DNA of 43,916 bases from Rhodocyclaceae bacterium (GTDB lineage Bacteria; Pseudomonadota; Gammaproteobacteria; Burkholderiales; Usitatibacteraceae), in contig JADCJC010000019.1 in NCBI GenBank assembly GCA_020247395.1, positions 1-43,916 of the forward strand. Reading direction: 5' to 3'. Below the pieces are notes generated by a model. The model saw nothing but the letters and a program-made list of their open reading frames with translations, was not told the origin of the DNA and did not search any database. Shown one piece after another: positions 17,603-25,495 of this stretch (its first letter is position 1; the number at the start of each line of letters is the position of its first letter). Position numbers and translations under genes: made by a program.

Positions 17603-19558
17603 ATGTCGGCGAACACTCAACGCTCCCGCCCACTGCAGCCGGCACCAACAATCGGCCTGACCGTACTCTTCGTGGGAGATGTTGATCGGCTGGCGGCTCA
17701 GGCAAAGCAGCTATTGTTTGATTTGCGCTATTACGCAGAACGCGACGCCCATGCCATCCAGATACAGTTGGTGGTTGATGGGCCGGCGTGGCGCAGAGTG
17801 CTAACGGCAGAAGAATTGGATATTCCTGGCGCGCAGACTGTTTTGCTCGACGCTACGACTGATCATCCGGGAAGAATGGCTAACGCGGCCGTCGAAATGA
17901 TCGATTCCAGCTGGTGTGCGTTCCTTGGTATTGGGAGTGAAATCAGCACCTGGTACGCAAACCTGGCCGCGTGGCGTGACATCCTTGTCTCGATGCCGGC
18001 CGATGCAGTTTCCGGCTACCGGAGCGCAAGCGATGGGCGCTCCGCTGCGAACGAATCGTACCTAGTTCATCAGAACGACCAATTTTCGAGCGACTATCCA
18101 CACGCATGGTTACAGATGCTCGACCTCGTTCCGATGAGCAATACCATGACGCGGCGGGAGGTGATTCGTCAAGTTGGCGGCTTCACTGAGGCGGAAAGTC
18201 TTCAACGTATGTGGTGGTGGGAGTTTTGCCTGCGCGTCAGCCGGTCGCGAAAGATTGAATCCATTCAATTACAGCCGGTGCCGGGGCCAAATTGGCATCA
18301 ATTCTCGTTTAGCACACTACAGGCTGCACCGCCGGAAATCAGTCTGCAGAAATTGATGCAGCTAGAGGCAGAAGCGCGGCGCATGACACCCGCGCGCGAA
18401 GATGAATTAAACAATCTGGCGGGTAGTATTGCCTCGTTATCTGCACTACAAGCGAAGTCCCCAAGCTGGCGGATGTTGCCGACGTTCTTGCAGCAGAGCT
18501 TTCATCGATTCGTAGCAGAACGCGGCCGACCACTGGAAATCATGGTGGTTGGTGGCGTGAATGAGCCCGCGCATAACCAACTGTGCTTCTTCAACTATTT
18601 TGCGCAGATGCGTAGCTGGCGAGTGCTCAACTGGCGCGCCGTCTTGGACGAACGTGCCACGGCAGAAGATCTCGAAGGCTGTGATTTGGTGATCTTTAGT
18701 CGTGTGCGCAGTGCCAACGGTGTTGCGCTGATGAGGGAATGTACTGGTCATCGTATTCGCACGATGTATATGCTTGATGACAATTGGTTCTGGCTGGGGC
18801 GTGAATGGGATGAATACGCCCGCATTTTTTCTCCAGGCGCGGAACCCTACGAAAATTTCCTCACACTTATCGGTCTGGCGGATATCGTCCTGACCTACCG
18901 CGATCCGCTCGCCAACGATTTAAGGCCGCATGCCAAGCGCGTTGTTACGCTTCCCACCAATGTTGATCTTCGCGTATTTCCGACAAGGCCAAGCCCAACA
19001 AAGGGCTTGCGCCGAAAAAAAATCGGGTATGTCGGAAGCCTGCGTAAAAACACGGTTGCTTTCGAAGCGTTGGTAAAGACTGCGCGAAGCCGTAACGACG
19101 TCGATATTTTTGTCATGTCGAATTCGCTCCCGGACGAATTCGTAGCTCTGTCGGCCGAACGTGTGCACTTTGAGCCATATCAGTTTAACTACAACGCGTA
19201 CGCCGCCACCGTTGTTGCCGCCGCGCCGGATGTGTTGGTTGCTCCGGTTGGACGCACCCGCTTTGAGGAGTCAAAGTGCCCGAATAAATACCTTGAGATT
19301 TCGGCTGCAGGTGCCGCCGGTGTTTATTCCCGAGCAGAACCGTATACAAGTTATGTGCGCGACGGTGTTACTGGGTTGTTCGCGGATGACACGGTGGAGG
19401 CGTGGACGGCGGCGATTACGCGACTTTTGGAAGACGAAGCGCTCCGCACCAGCATTGCCAGCGAGTCCCGCGCGCATGTAAGCGCTGAATTTGATACCGT
19501 CGCGGTGTTACCGCAGTTTGTTGCGCTTTTGGTGGAAACGATGCGTGCGGAAGCATGA
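17603..19558 (+). CDS. Large two-part glycosyltransferase
   Basis: This 651-residue protein seems to contain two glycosyltransferase-like halves. Residues ~15-240 resemble a GT2 fold (PTIGLTVLFVGDVDRLA, VSGYRSASDG, MTRREVIRQVGGFTEAES, MWWWEFCLRVS), but the usual DxD is replaced by FLGIGSEIS, so this half may be inactive or atypical. Residues ~310-651 look like a GT4 (GT-B) enzyme with KIGYVGSLRKNTVAFEAL, APVGRTRFEESKCPNKYLE and SRAEPYTSYVRDGVTGLFADD. It follows wzm/wzt by 11 bp, which points to O-antigen or related polymer assembly. Sugar and linkage are unknown. The gap to gspE (220 bp) separates the two operons. Confidence 0.8.
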   Translation: MSANTQRSRPLQPAPTIGLTVLFVGDVDRLAAQAKQLLFDLRYYAERDAHAIQIQLVVDGPAWRRVLTAEELDIPGAQTVLLDATTDHPGRMANAAVEMIDSSWCAFLGIGSEISTWYANLAAWRDILVSMPADAVSGYRSASDGRSAANESYLVHQNDQFSSDYPHAWLQMLDLVPMSNTMTRREVIRQVGGFTEAESLQRMWWWEFCLRVSRSRKIESIQLQPVPGPNWHQFSFSTLQAAPPEISLQKLMQLEAEARRMTPAREDELNNLAGSIASLSALQAKSPSWRMLPTFLQQSFHRFVAERGRPLEIMVVGGVNEPAHNQLCFFNYFAQMRSWRVLNWRAVLDERATAEDLEGCDLVIFSRVRSANGVALMRECTGHRIRTMYMLDDNWFWLGREWDEYARIFSPGAEPYENFLTLIGLADIVLTYRDPLANDLRPHAKRVVTLPTNVDLRVFPTRPSPTKGLRRKKIGYVGSLRKNTVAFEALVKTARSRNDVDIFVMSNSLPDEFVALSAERVHFEPYQFNYNAYAATVVAAAPDVLVAPVGRTRFEESKCPNKYLEISAAGAAGVYSRAEPYTSYVRDGVTGLFADDTVEAWTAAITRLLEDEALRTSIASESRAHVSAEFDTVAVLPQFVALLVETMRAEA

Positions 19559-19683
19559 TGTCGGTCCATGGCGACTGCGAAGGGGGCCCGGACGCCAATG
19601 CCGTTGAAACACACGGTTACCAATACGGGCGTTCAAACGGGTAGTTCCGCGCCACCATTGGATAAGTGAAACAGAGCCGCTGC

Positions 19684-19689
19684 TATACT
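19684..19689 (+). promoter_or_regulatory. Putative extended -10 promoter of the type II secretion operon
   Basis: TGC-TATACT (19681-19689) matches an extended -10 element. The -35 region is weak: TTGGAT at 19658-19663 would be 20 nt away. It is the best promoter candidate in the 220 bp between the glycosyltransferase gene and gspE. Confidence 0.4.
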
Positions 19690-19708
19690 CAACAACAGGT
19701 TTCGCTGT

Positions 19709-19789
19709 ATGCCGCTGACCGGCTTTGCGCCGAGCTTGGTTCCGATCGCCAGCTTAAAATTTCGACGAAAGTCATCCCTTGATTGCTGA
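19709..19789 (+). CDS. Possible 26-residue leader ORF overlapping the gspE start
   Basis: An ATG at 19709, with AGG nine bases upstream, opens a 26-codon frame (MPLTGFAPSL... ending SSLDC). It ends at a TGA (19787-19789) just beyond the gspE TTG at 19779, in a different frame. Overlap of this kind can couple translation of a weakly initiated downstream gene. There is no homology evidence, so it may be chance. Confidence 0.25.
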   Translation: MPLTGFAPSLVPIASLKFRRKSSLDC

Positions 19790-21533
19790 CACCGAATCTA
19801 CCTTCGATCACAACACCCCGGCGACCGCTGAAGGGACCGCCCGTATCGGTGAGTTGCTGGTTGCGCGTGGCAAGCTGGATAGCGCTAACCTCGAACGCGC
19901 CCTAAAGGTGCAGGAAACGGCTCGCGCCGCTGGTAGCCGGGAAAAGCTCGGTTCAATTCTGACGAGGATGGGAATGTTGTCCCACCGCGAGCTCGCCGTG
20001 GCGCTAGCCGCACAGCACGGGTGGACGATGATCGAAGTGGGTGAATTTCCTGAGTTGCCCGTCTTGGAAGAAACGGTTTCCTCGCGTTTCATTCAAGAAG
20101 CGCGCTCGATCCCAGTTGCCGACCACGACGGAGAACTGGTGCTTGCAATGGTCGACCCGCAAGATACTTTTACCGTTCAAGCCTTTGCCGCCGCCACGGG
20201 GAAAAAAGTTGTTCCTAAACTGCTCACTGCTAACGACTTCGATGTCGTCTACGAACGGCTTTACGGTGCCGGCAAATCGTCGATGGGGCAAATTGTTGAC
20301 GACATTGCGACCCGCGATGAAGAGCAAGAGTTTGGTGATATCGAGCATCTTAAGGACCTCGCGTCGGAAGCGCCGGTCATCCGGTTGGTAAACTTGGTCA
20401 TCAACCACGCTCTGGAACGCCGGGCGTCTGATATTCACATTGAGCCATTCGAGAACCGCTTGATTGTGCGATATCGCATCGATGGCGTGTTGCACGAGAC
20501 CGAATCACCACCACGCCGACTATCGGCCGCGGTAATTTCGCGTATCAAGATCATGGCGAGCCTTGATATCGCCGAGCGCCGTTTGCCGCAGGATGGACGC
20601 ATCAAGTTGCGCATACAGGGCAAGGAGATTGATCTGCGTGTGTCCACGGTACCCACCATGCACGGTGAATCGGTGGTAATGCGCATCCTTGACAAGGGTG
20701 GTGTGGCGCTGGATTTTGCCGCACTTGGATTTGACGACACGAACTTGAAGGTGTTTCTCGATTTGCTTTCGCAGCCGCACGGTGTATTGCTTGTGACCGG
20801 GCCGACAGGTTCTGGCAAGACCACGACGCTCTACACCGCGCTCGACCGCCTGAATCAGCCCGACGTCAAAATTCTAACCGTCGAAGATCCGGTTGAGTAT
20901 CAAATGCCCGGCATCAACCAAATTCAGGTAAAACCGCAAATTGACTTGACTTTTGCTAATGCGCTGCGGTCCATCGTCCGCCAGGACCCGGATGTCATCA
21001 TGATTGGTGAAATTCGTGACTTGGAAACCGCTCAGATAGCCGTGCAGTCCGCCTTGACGGGGCACTTGGTGATGTCCACCGTACACACGAACGACGCCGC
21101 CTCGACAATCAATCGGCTGATCGATATGGGGGTTGATGACTATCTGTTGACTTCAACCGTGATTGGTATACAGGCGCAGCGACTCGTCAGGCGGCTGTGC
21201 AATCACTGCAAGACGCGGTATTTCCCTGTTGATGAAGTCGTTGAGCAAATGGGGCTGAAGCGCTTCACAAAAGCGGAACGTGTGACCCTGTTTCATGCCA
21301 AGGGTTGCGAGCATTGTGCCCATACCGGCTATTTGGGCCGCGAGTGCATCATGGAAGTCTTGCCGATGACAGATCACCTTCGCAGCCTTGTGATGAAACA
21401 CGGTACCGCCTCTGAGATGCGCCACGCCGCCGTGGCAGAGGGCATGGAGACCATGTACGAAAACGGCCTGAAAAAGGCCGTTCAAGGCGTGACGACCATA
21501 GAAGAGGTGTTACGCGTCACTCGCGAAGACTAA
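19779..21533 (+). CDS. gspE: Type II secretion system ATPase GspE (XpsE-like)
   Basis: GspE is the cytoplasmic hexameric ATPase that powers pseudopilus growth. The N-terminus holds a MshEN-type domain (IGELLVARGKLDSANLERAL, about residues 20-170) that docks on GspL. The ATPase follows: Walker A GPTGSGKTTT (Lys near 347), the Asp box IKILTVEDPVEYQ-like stretch, Walker B-like RQDPDVIMIGEIRD, and the His box STVHTNDAAS. A zinc-binding tetracysteine motif is at C474-x2-C477 and C510-x2-C513. I use the TTG at 19779; it has no clear Shine-Dalgarno sequence, but no better start leaves the N-terminal domain intact. It is first in a one-direction operon with F to D. Confidence 0.95.
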   Translation: MIADTESTFDHNTPATAEGTARIGELLVARGKLDSANLERALKVQETARAAGSREKLGSILTRMGMLSHRELAVALAAQHGWTMIEVGEFPELPVLEETVSSRFIQEARSIPVADHDGELVLAMVDPQDTFTVQAFAAATGKKVVPKLLTANDFDVVYERLYGAGKSSMGQIVDDIATRDEEQEFGDIEHLKDLASEAPVIRLVNLVINHALERRASDIHIEPFENRLIVRYRIDGVLHETESPPRRLSAAVISRIKIMASLDIAERRLPQDGRIKLRIQGKEIDLRVSTVPTMHGESVVMRILDKGGVALDFAALGFDDTNLKVFLDLLSQPHGVLLVTGPTGSGKTTTLYTALDRLNQPDVKILTVEDPVEYQMPGINQIQVKPQIDLTFANALRSIVRQDPDVIMIGEIRDLETAQIAVQSALTGHLVMSTVHTNDAASTINRLIDMGVDDYLLTSTVIGIQAQRLVRRLCNHCKTRYFPVDEVVEQMGLKRFTKAERVTLFHAKGCEHCAHTGYLGRECIMEVLPMTDHLRSLVMKHGTASEMRHAAVAEGMETMYENGLKKAVQGVTTIEEVLRVTRED

Positions 21534-21582
21534 CAATCGAAATGGCATTGACGGCGTATCAGGATTGCTGCACATACAGACA

Positions 21583-21614
21583 AGCCGCCTTGCCACTGGT
21601 AAGGGGGGCGGCGC
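21583..21614 (+). promoter_or_regulatory. Hairpin between gspE and gspF
   Basis: In the 156 bp between gspE and gspF, CCTTGCC-ACT-GGTAAGG forms a strong stem. It is extended by GCCG on the left and CGGC on the right with a G bulge. No T-run follows directly, so it looks more like an RNA processing or attenuation structure than a terminator. This is the only sizeable gap in the secretion operon. Confidence 0.45.
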
Positions 21615-21689
21615 TATTGGTGTGCTCGCGTGTAATTGCACCTCCTTGTTGCGGCGTGCTGAATCTTTTTGGGAATAAGTGATATTGCG

Positions 21690-22970
21690 ATGCCGCTGTT
21701 CCAATACAAAGCTGTAAGCCCGGGGGGAGAAATGCAAGAAGGCGTGCTCGATGCCGCGTCGCAAGATGGCGTGATCGCGCATCTCAAGACGCTCGGGTTG
21801 ATTCCGATTCGTGCCGCCGAAGTTTCGACGCAAGGGGCCATTAGGGGGACGGCGCAAGGTGCAGCGCCGGGCACAACGTCGGCGTCTGCTGGAGGCAGCG
21901 GCAAGTCTGCCGTGCTGTCGTTGTTCTCCTCACAAAATGTCGGGCAGGCGGAGTTGGCGATTGTCACGCGCGAGTTGGCTACCCTGCTGAAAGCCGGTCT
22001 TCCGCTGGATCGCAGTTTGGAAATCCTGATCAATCTGGCCGAACGAGCGCGGATGCGCGAGTTACTGATGGCCATTCGTAATGAAGTGCGCGGTGGCTCA
22101 TCGTTATCCAAGGCGCTCGACCAGCACCGCAACGTGTTCACACGCTTTTATGTCAACATGGTCAAGGCGGGTGAAGCCGGCGGTTCGCTAGGTGGAGTGT
22201 TATTGCGTCTCGCAGACTATATGGAGCGCGCCAAAGAGTTGCGTGACACGGTGGTTTCCGCGCTGATCTATCCGCTGTTTCTGCTGGGCGGCGCGCTGGT
22301 GTCAATTTGCCTCATTCTGTTGGTGGTGGTACCGCAGTTCAAACAAATTTTTCTGCAATCGGGTGCGGCGATATCAACCGCCACGGCGGCATTGTTTTCC
22401 GTCAGCTTTTTTCTGCGCGACAGCTGGCAGATATTGATCGCGGTCGCGCTTGGCACGGTTTGGCTGCTATCGCGGTCGTTTCAACAGCCGGCCTCCAAAG
22501 CGCGTTGGGATCGACGTATGCTCGGCTGGGGAATCATCGGCAAGCTGATTGGTCGTATCGAGATGGCGCGTTTTGCGCGCTCACTCGCAACGCTGCTGGA
22601 GAACGGTGTACCGCTATTGTCGAGTATGTTCATACTGAAGGAAACCATCAATAACGCGGTGTTCCGTGACGCGCTTGAATTTGTCGCACGTGAACTAAAG
22701 GAGGGCCGCGGTTTTGCCAAACCGATGCTAGAGACCAACGTATTTCCGAAGCTTGCAGTGCAGATGATCTCGGTCGGCGAAGAAACCGGCAAGCTTAGTG
22801 AAATGTTGTATCAAGTTGCTGACGTCTACGACCGCGAAGTGGCGCTGCTGATTAAGCGGGCGTTGGCGTTGCTGCAGCCAGTGTTGATTATTTTCTTGGC
22901 GGGATTTATCGCTGGCATCATGTTCTTATTGCTAGATCCGATGCTTGGCATGATGGACATCAAATTTTGA
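21690..22970 (+). CDS. gspF: Type II secretion system inner membrane protein GspF
   Basis: GspF is the polytopic core of the inner membrane platform. The protein begins MPLFQYKAVSPGGEMQEGVL, the usual family start, and has two T2SSF repeats. The first is ELATLLKAGLPLDRSLEIL and the second FARSLATLLENGVPLLSSM. There are three membrane spans, near residues 190-215, 240-260 and 395-420. I use the ATG at 21690 (426 residues); a TTG seven codons upstream is less likely. A Gly/Ala/Ser-rich insert at about residues 48-75 links the first segments. Confidence 0.95.
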   Translation: MPLFQYKAVSPGGEMQEGVLDAASQDGVIAHLKTLGLIPIRAAEVSTQGAIRGTAQGAAPGTTSASAGGSGKSAVLSLFSSQNVGQAELAIVTRELATLLKAGLPLDRSLEILINLAERARMRELLMAIRNEVRGGSSLSKALDQHRNVFTRFYVNMVKAGEAGGSLGGVLLRLADYMERAKELRDTVVSALIYPLFLLGGALVSICLILLVVVPQFKQIFLQSGAAISTATAALFSVSFFLRDSWQILIAVALGTVWLLSRSFQQPASKARWDRRMLGWGIIGKLIGRIEMARFARSLATLLENGVPLLSSMFILKETINNAVFRDALEFVARELKEGRGFAKPMLETNVFPKLAVQMISVGEETGKLSEMLYQVADVYDREVALLIKRALALLQPVLIIFLAGFIAGIMFLLLDPMLGMMDIKF

Positions 22971-22989
22971 TCTTTATAGAGAGCTTGTC

Positions 22990-23418
22990 ATGAAGGTAAA
23001 AAACATGCGTCGCAATGGATTCACACTGATTGAAATCATCATCGTCATTACGATCATCGGCCTCGTAGTGGCGTGGGCCGGTAATCGGATTTTTGGGCAA
23101 GGCGACAAGGCGAAATCCGGCTTGGCGAAGGGGCGCATCAGCGATATCTCAGCTCAACTTGATACGTACAAACTCGATACGGGACGCTATCCGACCACGG
23201 CGGAAGGATTGCGGGCGTTGCTGGTGAATCCCGGTTCGGCGACCAACTGGAATGGCCCGTATGTGAGGAATGCGGACGCGCTAAAAGACCCTTGGAATAA
23301 CGATATGATTTACAAGTCGCCGGGCGACGCCAATCGCCCGTTTGAGTTGACTTCACTTGGCGCAGATGGAAAAGAAGGCGGCGAGGGTGCTGATCGGGAT
23401 GTCCGCTCTTGGGATTGA
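22990..23418 (+). CDS. gspG: Major pseudopilin GspG
   Basis: GspG forms the body of the pseudopilus. A short basic leader (MKVKNMRRNG) precedes the prepilin peptidase site G-FTLIEIIIVITIIGLV with Glu at +5. The globular part has the family motifs YKLDTGRYPTTAEGLRALL, WNGPYVR and LKDPWNNDMIYKSPG. A Ca2+-binding loop SLGADGKEGGEG follows. The ATG is preceded by AGAG. The length of 142 residues is typical. Confidence 0.96.
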   Translation: MKVKNMRRNGFTLIEIIIVITIIGLVVAWAGNRIFGQGDKAKSGLAKGRISDISAQLDTYKLDTGRYPTTAEGLRALLVNPGSATNWNGPYVRNADALKDPWNNDMIYKSPGDANRPFELTSLGADGKEGGEGADRDVRSWD

Positions 23419-23448
23419 TCTGTCGCCGCTAATGGCGGGTAGCGGCGC

Positions 23449-23952
23449 GTGATACGGCTTAGGGGCATCCCTACGGCGCGCTTAGGCCGGAGTTTGGGCT
23501 TTACGCTGCTCGAGCTGGTGTTGGTGGTGATGCTGATCGCCCTGATGTTCACGCTCGTGCCGCGCATGATGGGCAGTGGTGTTTCGGGCGCTGAGTTAAA
23601 GTCCAACGTCCGTGCAATTGCCGCTGCCATGAAACTCGCGCGCGATTCGGCCATCAATACGCGACGGGATGCGTTTGTGACGGTCAACGTCGAGAGTCGT
23701 GAATTCACCACGACCTATGAAGACAAGATCTACACGCTCAATCAACAGCTGATATTGAGGCTGTTCACCGCGCAGGCCGATCAAATCAACGAACAGACCG
23801 CTAGCTTCCGCTTTTACCCGGATGGGTCTTCAAATGGCGGTCGAGTCACGGTCGCGGCGGGTGAGGCGGGAAACGCACGAGAGTTTGCCATCGACGTCGA
23901 TTGGTTGACCGGTCGGGTGACGGTAGCCGATCTTCAAGCGCCAAAAGGCTAG
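23449..23952 (+). CDS. gspH: Minor pseudopilin GspH
   Basis: Starting at GTG 23449, a leader of about 16 residues ends at the prepilin site LG-FTLLELVLVVMLIALMF. A helix SNVRAIAAAMKLARDSAINT and a beta-rich C-terminus (FYPDGSSNGGRVTV) match GspH/FimT. GspH is part of the pseudopilus tip region. Its stop TAG (23950-23952) is the CTAG of a palindromic 66-nt element, so the end of the gene has been touched by the repeat. Confidence 0.9.
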   Translation: MIRLRGIPTARLGRSLGFTLLELVLVVMLIALMFTLVPRMMGSGVSGAELKSNVRAIAAAMKLARDSAINTRRDAFVTVNVESREFTTTYEDKIYTLNQQLILRLFTAQADQINEQTASFRFYPDGSSNGGRVTVAAGEAGNAREFAIDVDWLTGRVTVADLQAPKG

Positions 23953-24008
23953 GATCGATGGGTATTTTCAGGCAAAAATGCGTGGGAATACCCGTCTTTT
24001 CTAGGGTT
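23943..24008 (-). repeat. 66-nt palindromic element, copy A2
   Basis: Read on the minus strand it aligns without gaps to copies A1, A3 and A4. It starts AAACCCTAG, has AAAAGACGGG at positions 10-19, TGAA at 40-43 and CTAG at 58-61. It overlaps the last codons and stop of gspH. It lies at the start of the long open frame upstream of gspI. Confidence 0.75.
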
Positions 24009-24058
24009 TTCCAAAGCGCGCCTCTCTGCCGGGCCCACACTTGCTCCGTGAAGGAGTT

Positions 24059-24248
24059 GAACTCCGGCCTGCGCCGGGGCAGCACTCGCTGCGCGGAGGG
24101 GGAGAAATTGGGCCCCGGCCTCCGCCGGGGCAGCACTCGCTGCGCGGAGGAGGAGAAATTGGGCCCCGGCCTCCGCCGGGGCAGCACTCGCTGCGCGGAG
24201 GGGGAGAAATTGGGCCCCGGCCTCCGCCGGGGCAGCACTCGCTGCGCG
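24059..24248 (+). repeat. Tandem 51-bp hairpin repeat array with built-in ribosome sites
   Basis: The array has three full units (24059, 24110, 24161) and a partial fourth (24212-24248), each 51 bp. Every unit carries a CCCCGGC-CTCC-GCCGGGG hairpin (copy 1 has one change in each arm or loop). Units 1-3 then carry GGAGGGGGAG or GGAGGAGGAG, followed by AAATTG. Since 51 is divisible by three, the gspI frame stays open, repeating GPGLRRGSTRCAEGEKL. The last unit ends in an extra palindrome, GCACTCGC-TGC-GCGAGTGC (24235-24253). Family B core is shared with 31-62. Confidence 0.88.
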
Positions 24249-24752
24249 AGTGCTGGCTTTACCTTGTTGGAAATCTTGGTAGCGCTGACGCTGTTGGCGC
24301 TGGCGATGGGCATCATTATGCAGATCTTTTCACGCGGCGTGAATGGTGCTGACTTGGCCGACCGTTATGCCAAGGCGGCGATGCTGGCCGAATCCCGACT
24401 CGCGAGTATCGGCGTCGAAGAGGTGCTGTCGGAGGGCGATACCAGCGGCCAATTCGACGATGATTTTGGCTGGACCATGTCGGTGCGCGCCTATGTGTCC
24501 GCCAATGAACCGGCGACACCCTCCACGCTGGAAACGGCCGCGCTGGCGAATGCGCAAGCCACTGGCGTGGGCGGTACATCTGCCTCGACGCTGGCACCCA
24601 CCGCGCCGACCACAACGCTCGGCAACGTCGATATCGATTCACTGCTGTTTGTGCGCTTGTATGAAATCGAGCTCAGTGTGACGTTCAAAACCGACGATGG
24701 GCGCCAGCGTGCAGTCACGCTCAACACGATGAAGATCGGACCGCGCGTGTGA
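24210..24752 (+). CDS. gspI: Minor pseudopilin GspI with a repeat-derived leader
   Basis: The prepilin site SAG-FTLLEILVALTLLALAMG and the mature part (SRGVNGADLADRYAKAAMLAESRLASIG) identify GspI, a tip pseudopilin. The leader is coded by the tandem repeat array. No ATG or GTG lies between the array and the cleavage site. The TTG at 24210, inside unit 3/4, has a strong upstream GGAGGGGGAG and gives a 16-residue basic leader (LGPGLRRGSTRCASAG), a normal length. Equivalent in-frame TTGs at 24159 and 24108 would give 33- and 50-residue leaders, and an ATG at 23958, inside repeat A2, a 100-residue leader. I favour 24210; the identity of the gene is firm, the start is not. The stop overlaps the gspJ GTG (GTGA). 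Confidence 0.85.
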   Translation: MGPGLRRGSTRCASAGFTLLEILVALTLLALAMGIIMQIFSRGVNGADLADRYAKAAMLAESRLASIGVEEVLSEGDTSGQFDDDFGWTMSVRAYVSANEPATPSTLETAALANAQATGVGGTSASTLAPTAPTTTLGNVDIDSLLFVRLYEIELSVTFKTDDGRQRAVTLNTMKIGPRV

Positions 24753-25495
24753 AGCCGACGCGCCTGATCTTTGCAGCCGGTGGCGTGAAGAAATTCCGAC
24801 AAAATGCGGGATTCACGCTGATCGAAATTTTGCTGGTCATGACCCTGATGGCGGCGATGATGGGCATGATTTATGCCTCGCTCAATGTGGGCGTGAGAGC
24901 ATGGGATGCTGGCGAGGCGCGCGTGTCAGAGGCAGCCGATTTGCGCGGGGTGGAACGCTTCCTGCGACGTGAGTTGGGACAGATTTTTCCGACCAGGTGG
25001 CGCGGCATTGCGCAGCCCTACATCGCTTTTGAAGGATCGCGCACCAACCTGCGCTACGTGACGTCGCTTAATCTCGAAGCGTCCTTACAGAACGGCGCTG
25101 CCGGTGGATTGCAATGGGCGGAACTGGCGGTCGCGGATGGTGGAATATTGCAATTAAACCGACAGCCATTTGATAGTGCCGCACAAAACTTTGATGCGCT
25201 GGTCTCGCCGACCCGCGAACAACTCAGCACCGCTCCACCCGTACCGCCGGTTCGCTTGATGGACAACGTGACCGCCTTCGAGATCGCCTATTTTGGTGCC
25301 GAGACTGACATCGCCGAGCCGACTTGGCGGGAAGAGTGGCGTGATCTGGCCAGACTGCCGACCCTTATTCGCTTCAAGGTTGCAACCAATCGCAGTCGTG
25401 ACGCCCCCGAGATGGTGTTTGCACTGAAGGTCGGCGAGGAAGCCGGCTGTCTTGCCAGCAATTTCACCCGTCAATGCGGTCCGAGGGCGAGATGA
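24749..25495 (+). CDS. gspJ: Minor pseudopilin GspJ
   Basis: GspJ binds GspI and GspK at the pseudopilus tip. From GTG at 24749 a ~21-residue leader (ending KKFRQNAG) precedes FTLIEILLVMTLMAAMMGMI with Glu at +5. The body carries ADLRGVERFLRRELGQIFP and a beta-rich C-terminal part. The length of 248 residues fits the Xps-type group, longer than E. coli GspJ. It overlaps gspI by four bases and gspK by four bases. Confidence 0.92.
   Translation: MKPTRLIFAAGGVKKFRQNAGFTLIEILLVMTLMAAMMGMIYASLNVGVRAWDAGEARVSEAADLRGVERFLRRELGQIFPTRWRGIAQPYIAFEGSRTNLRYVTSLNLEASLQNGAAGGLQWAELAVADGGILQLNRQPFDSAAQNFDALVSPTREQLSTAPPVPPVRLMDNVTAFEIAYFGAETDIAEPTWREEWRDLARLPTLIRFKVATNRSRDAPEMVFALKVGEEAGCLASNFTRQCGPRAR

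Noticed and set aside
23943-24060. Frameshift or decayed gene between gspH and gspI
   Set aside because: The stretch is explained by repeat A2 plus the start of the hairpin array; GspH and GspI are each complete.
24041-24352. A 103-residue open frame through the gspI repeat array in another frame
   Set aside because: The 51-bp period keeps any frame without a stop open; this one has no domain, and the GspI frame is fixed by the prepilin motif.
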